Source: Micromonospora pisi (GTDB lineage: Bacteria > Actinomycetota > Actinomycetes > Mycobacteriales > Micromonosporaceae). Taken from it: a DNA stretch of 64,000 nt. Position numbers and translations under genes: made by a program. The stretch is taken from contig NZ_RBKT01000001.1 in NCBI RefSeq assembly GCF_003633685.1, positions 3,162,001 to 3,226,000 of the forward strand. Reading direction: 5' to 3'. The first letter of the stretch is position 1. Every line of letters starts with the position of its first letter. Shown here in pieces: positions 61,975 through 64,000 of the stretch. The notes under the pieces were generated by a model. The model ran no database searches. It had not been told where the DNA came from and saw nothing but the letters and a program-made list of their open reading frames with translations.

Positions 61975-63474
61975 CTACACCGCCATCCGCTCGTTGGTGT
62001 AGAACAGCTGCCGCTCTTGGGCGGTCAGGATTGTCTGCACGATTTGGCTGGGCTGCCGTCCGACTTTCCACAGGGCTCGGCCGACGTGTTCGCCGGACCA
62101 TGAGGCGATGTGGGCGCATTCGGTGTCGGTGAGCCCGATTTGCTCTTTGGTCATGGCGAGGGGGGCGGTGTCTTGGCGTAGGCAGACCCGGACGTCGCAG
62201 GAGGCGATGAGGTTGCTGGCGATCATGACTTCTTCGCTGCCGGCGGCGCCGACTGCTTCGAAGTCGGCGAGCCGGTGGGTGCTGAGCATCTGCAGGGTGC
62301 CCTGCGCGCGGGACAGCCGTAGGTCGGAGTCGACTTTGCGGATCATGGCGGGGACGCGCATGGCTCGCCAAAGTTCGTCGCGGATGACCATGCGGACCGG
62401 GCCGCCGGGTTCGTCGATCGCCGCCTGTCCCCAGGACGACACACACGCGAGGGTCATTGCCACGGTTTCGTCACCGCGCCCGTCGATCCGGGACAGGTCG
62501 ACGGTCTGGATTGGTGCGTCGAAGTCCAGGTTGATCGTGGTGGGTCCGTCGAACAGGCCGCTGAGAGAGCCGTGGATCATGTTGCCCAGAGCGTCGGCCG
62601 TGGGTCGGATCATCTCCCGCAGTTCCGCGGTGTCATCCCCGCGGATGCGCAGTTCGGTCGCCATCTCCGGCAGCGGGTCACGAAGCAGTGCCCAGACAGC
62701 GGGGATGGTCGGGTCGGTCAGGTCACTGTGACCGGTCGCCTCCCCGGAAGCGTGTTTGATCGCCAGGGACAGGGCCGCTTCCTCCGTCGGTGACAGGGCA
62801 CGGCCGAGGCGCATGACCAGCAGCGATGACAACAAAGTGATGCGGCGGCGGTGGATTTCGTCCAGTCGCTCGCGTAGCTGTTCGGGGTCGACGGGCAGGT
62901 TACGTCCCAGGGGTCCGCTGTCCAGGGGGTTGAGCCGGTTGCCGAGGCCGGGGCCGAGTTCCATGGGTTCGACGCCGAGGTGCCGGGCGAGGGTGGCGTA
63001 TTCGTTCTTGATGTCGCCGAGAACGAACGCTTTGACCCCGTAGGCCATCAGCCGGTAGCAGAGCAGCTTGATGGTGGCCGACTTACCCGACCCGGGGACA
63101 CCGGTGATCAGGAAGTTGGGGTTCGTGATCAACCCCAGTCGCAGCCACTCGATGGGGTGGCAGGAAAAGCTGCCCCCGGATTGGGTGTCGATGCCGATAT
63201 AGGTGCCGGTCGGGGGCATGGTCTGCCCGTACAGCCACGGGTAGAGGCCCTGCATCTGGCCAGTGGAGCTGCGGAAGACCGGGACCTGCGGAGCGCGGGC
63301 GGCCCGGCCGGCGAACGGGCGGGCCCAGCCGCGTCGCGGTGGCGTCGGCTCGGGCCGGACCCGCTCCGGTGCCGCTTCCCTGGCCGAGATGACGGCCGGG
63401 TGAGGCAGTTGACCGAGGACGTCGGCCAGGTCCACCACGGGCAGGTCGTCGCCTCGCTTACGCCGCAACAGCAT
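61975..63474 (-). CDS. VirB4/TraC-like conjugation ATPase
   Basis: A 499-residue ATPase starting at ATG 63474. The N-terminus is a Pro/Arg-rich linker. The ATPase core has GIDTQSGGSFSCHPIEWLRL before the Walker A motif ITGVPGSGKSATIK (about 130-143). Walker B is VRMVIRDELWRAMR, followed by RKVDSDLRLSRAQGTLQMLS and the arginine-rich end motif. These features match the VirB4/TraC-like (SCO6880-type) ATPases of actinobacterial type IV secretion systems. It lies just downstream of another channel gene cut by the window edge. Confidence 0.85.
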   Translation of the reverse strand: MLLRRKRGDDLPVVDLADVLGQLPHPAVISAREAAPERVRPEPTPPRRGWARPFAGRAARAPQVPVFRSSTGQMQGLYPWLYGQTMPPTGTYIGIDTQSGGSFSCHPIEWLRLGLITNPNFLITGVPGSGKSATIKLLCYRLMAYGVKAFVLGDIKNEYATLARHLGVEPMELGPGLGNRLNPLDSGPLGRNLPVDPEQLRERLDEIHRRRITLLSSLLVMRLGRALSPTEEAALSLAIKHASGEATGHSDLTDPTIPAVWALLRDPLPEMATELRIRGDDTAELREMIRPTADALGNMIHGSLSGLFDGPTTINLDFDAPIQTVDLSRIDGRGDETVAMTLACVSSWGQAAIDEPGGPVRMVIRDELWRAMRVPAMIRKVDSDLRLSRAQGTLQMLSTHRLADFEAVGAAGSEEVMIASNLIASCDVRVCLRQDTAPLAMTKEQIGLTDTECAHIASWSGEHVGRALWKVGRQPSQIVQTILTAQERQLFYTNERMAV

Positions 63475-63539
63475 TCACTTCACCGCCCTTCGGATTCGGT
63501 TGGGGTGGAGGCACTGCGGGGTGTGGTGTTCATGGCGGT

Positions 63540-64000
63540 TTACCACCTCTTCTTCGGTAGGCCGAAGCCGAGCGGGAGGGCGCCCATGACGAAGCCGACG
63601 TCGTGCGCGTACCACATGCGGCGGATTTCGATCCGGGCCGCGGCGGCGTCGGCTTCCAGGGCCAGGCAGGCGTCTTCGAGCTGGTCGGCGTCGGTGACGG
63701 TCAACGTCACGTAGCCGGTGAAGCGGACCAGTCCGTGGCCGGCGGCGAGTTCGGCATCCTGCGCCTCCGCACGGGCCAGCGCCTGCCGTTCGTGCTCGGG
63801 CACGATCTGCTTGGTCCGTTGACGCATCCCGACGGCGACAGAGCGTTTGGTCCGCTCCCCCATCACCTTCCGAGACGCCTCCCGAGGCCCAAGGGGTTCG
63901 ATGTGCATGGAGAACGACCGGCGGTGCACACCCTCACCGAGCAGCGGCGCGAGGACGGTGGCGTACACCTGGTTACGCGGCCAGTCGTGAATCCAGTACG
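63540..64000 (-). CDS. SCO6880-like conjugation protein, 5' end outside the window
   Basis: The frame is open to the right edge; 153 codons and the stop are seen. It reads THDW-like WIHDWPRNQVYATVLAPLLG, then SFSMHIEPLGPREASRKVMG and GERTKRSVAVGMRQRTKQIV, a helical ALARAEAQDAELAAGHGLVR part, and ends with a basic tail. This matches the C-terminal part of the SCO6880/PrgI-associated family encoded just before VirB4-like genes in actinobacterial conjugative elements. It likely forms the inner-membrane part of the channel with the ATPase that follows. Confidence 0.65.
   Translation of the reverse strand, partial: YWIHDWPRNQVYATVLAPLLGEGVHRRSFSMHIEPLGPREASRKVMGERTKRSVAVGMRQRTKQIVPEHERQALARAEAQDAELAAGHGLVRFTGYVTLTVTDADQLEDACLALEADAAAARIEIRRMWYAHDVGFVMGALPLGFGLPKKRW

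Noticed and set aside
1-64000. CRISPR arrays, rRNA and tRNA genes, riboswitches
   Set aside because: No regularly spaced direct repeats, no rRNA-like sequence and no cloverleaf with a plausible anticodon arm were noticed; a tRNAscan/Infernal run would be needed to exclude them fully.

Overview
The window is high-GC DNA with frequent GTG/TTG starts, tightly overlapping operons, a subtilase, sortase-type surface proteins, anchored-repeat ABC transporter genes and a Fur-family Zur repressor. This suggests a filamentous actinobacterium, plausibly of the Micromonosporaceae; the genus is an inference.

Region 1 (1-9.2 kb) is an accessory zone. It holds a large polymorphic toxin (ALF-type repeats, long Ala-rich coiled coil, HINT domain, C-terminal toxin tip) cut by the left edge, a putative immunity gene, and a decayed second copy of the toxin-tip/immunity cassette. 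An IS5-type insertion sequence with a translationally coupled passenger gene follows, then an XRE-type regulator and debris of an IS701-type transposase, a nucleotidyltransferase and an ATP-dependent DNA ligase. Region 2 (9.2-11.8 kb) is a metal-efflux pair: a P1B-4-like ATPase divergent from an ArsR/SmtB regulator.

Region 3 (11.8-54.7 kb) is the main feature: an island of about 42 kb with nine near-palindromic sites of the actinobacterial Zur-box type (consensus close to TGAAAAYGRTTNTCA), and a Fur/Zur-family repressor encoded inside it. Behind the boxes lie (a) an orphan ZnuA lipoprotein; (b) a yersiniabactin/coelibactin-like NRPS-PKS assembly line (CP-Cy-A-CP; KS-AT-KR-ACP-Cy-TE; PCP-Cy-PCP) with two stand-alone methyltransferases of the kind normally embedded in such lines, a third small methyltransferase, and a peptide/nickel-type ABC importer inside the same operon; (c) a divergent thioredoxin-reductase-like flavoprotein and a saccharopine-dehydrogenase-like reductase; (d) a secreted subtilase; (e) secreted and membrane- or wall-anchored 'choice-of-anchor M' proteins; (f) a four-gene anchored-repeat ABC transporter operon whose binding protein is a ZnuA-like fold split by such a surface repeat; (g) Zur itself and an orphan winged-helix regulator. 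Together these read as a zinc-starvation programme: make and re-import a thiazoline metallophore, capture zinc at the wall, import it, and release zinc or peptides with a protease. Zinc as the ligand is inferred from the Zur boxes. A decayed peptide/nickel ABC transporter and an unrelated methyltransferase (40.8-42.8 kb) interrupt the island.

Region 4 (54.7-57.2 kb) carries a Nudix hydrolase, gene fragments, and a DddA-like (SCP1.201-type) deaminase toxin overlapped by a small candidate immunity gene. Region 5 (57.2-64.0 kb, all minus strand) is part of a conjugative element: a VirB4/TraC-like ATPase, a VirD4/TraG-like coupling protein, two DnaB-N-terminal-domain-like proteins and accessory genes, cut by the right edge.
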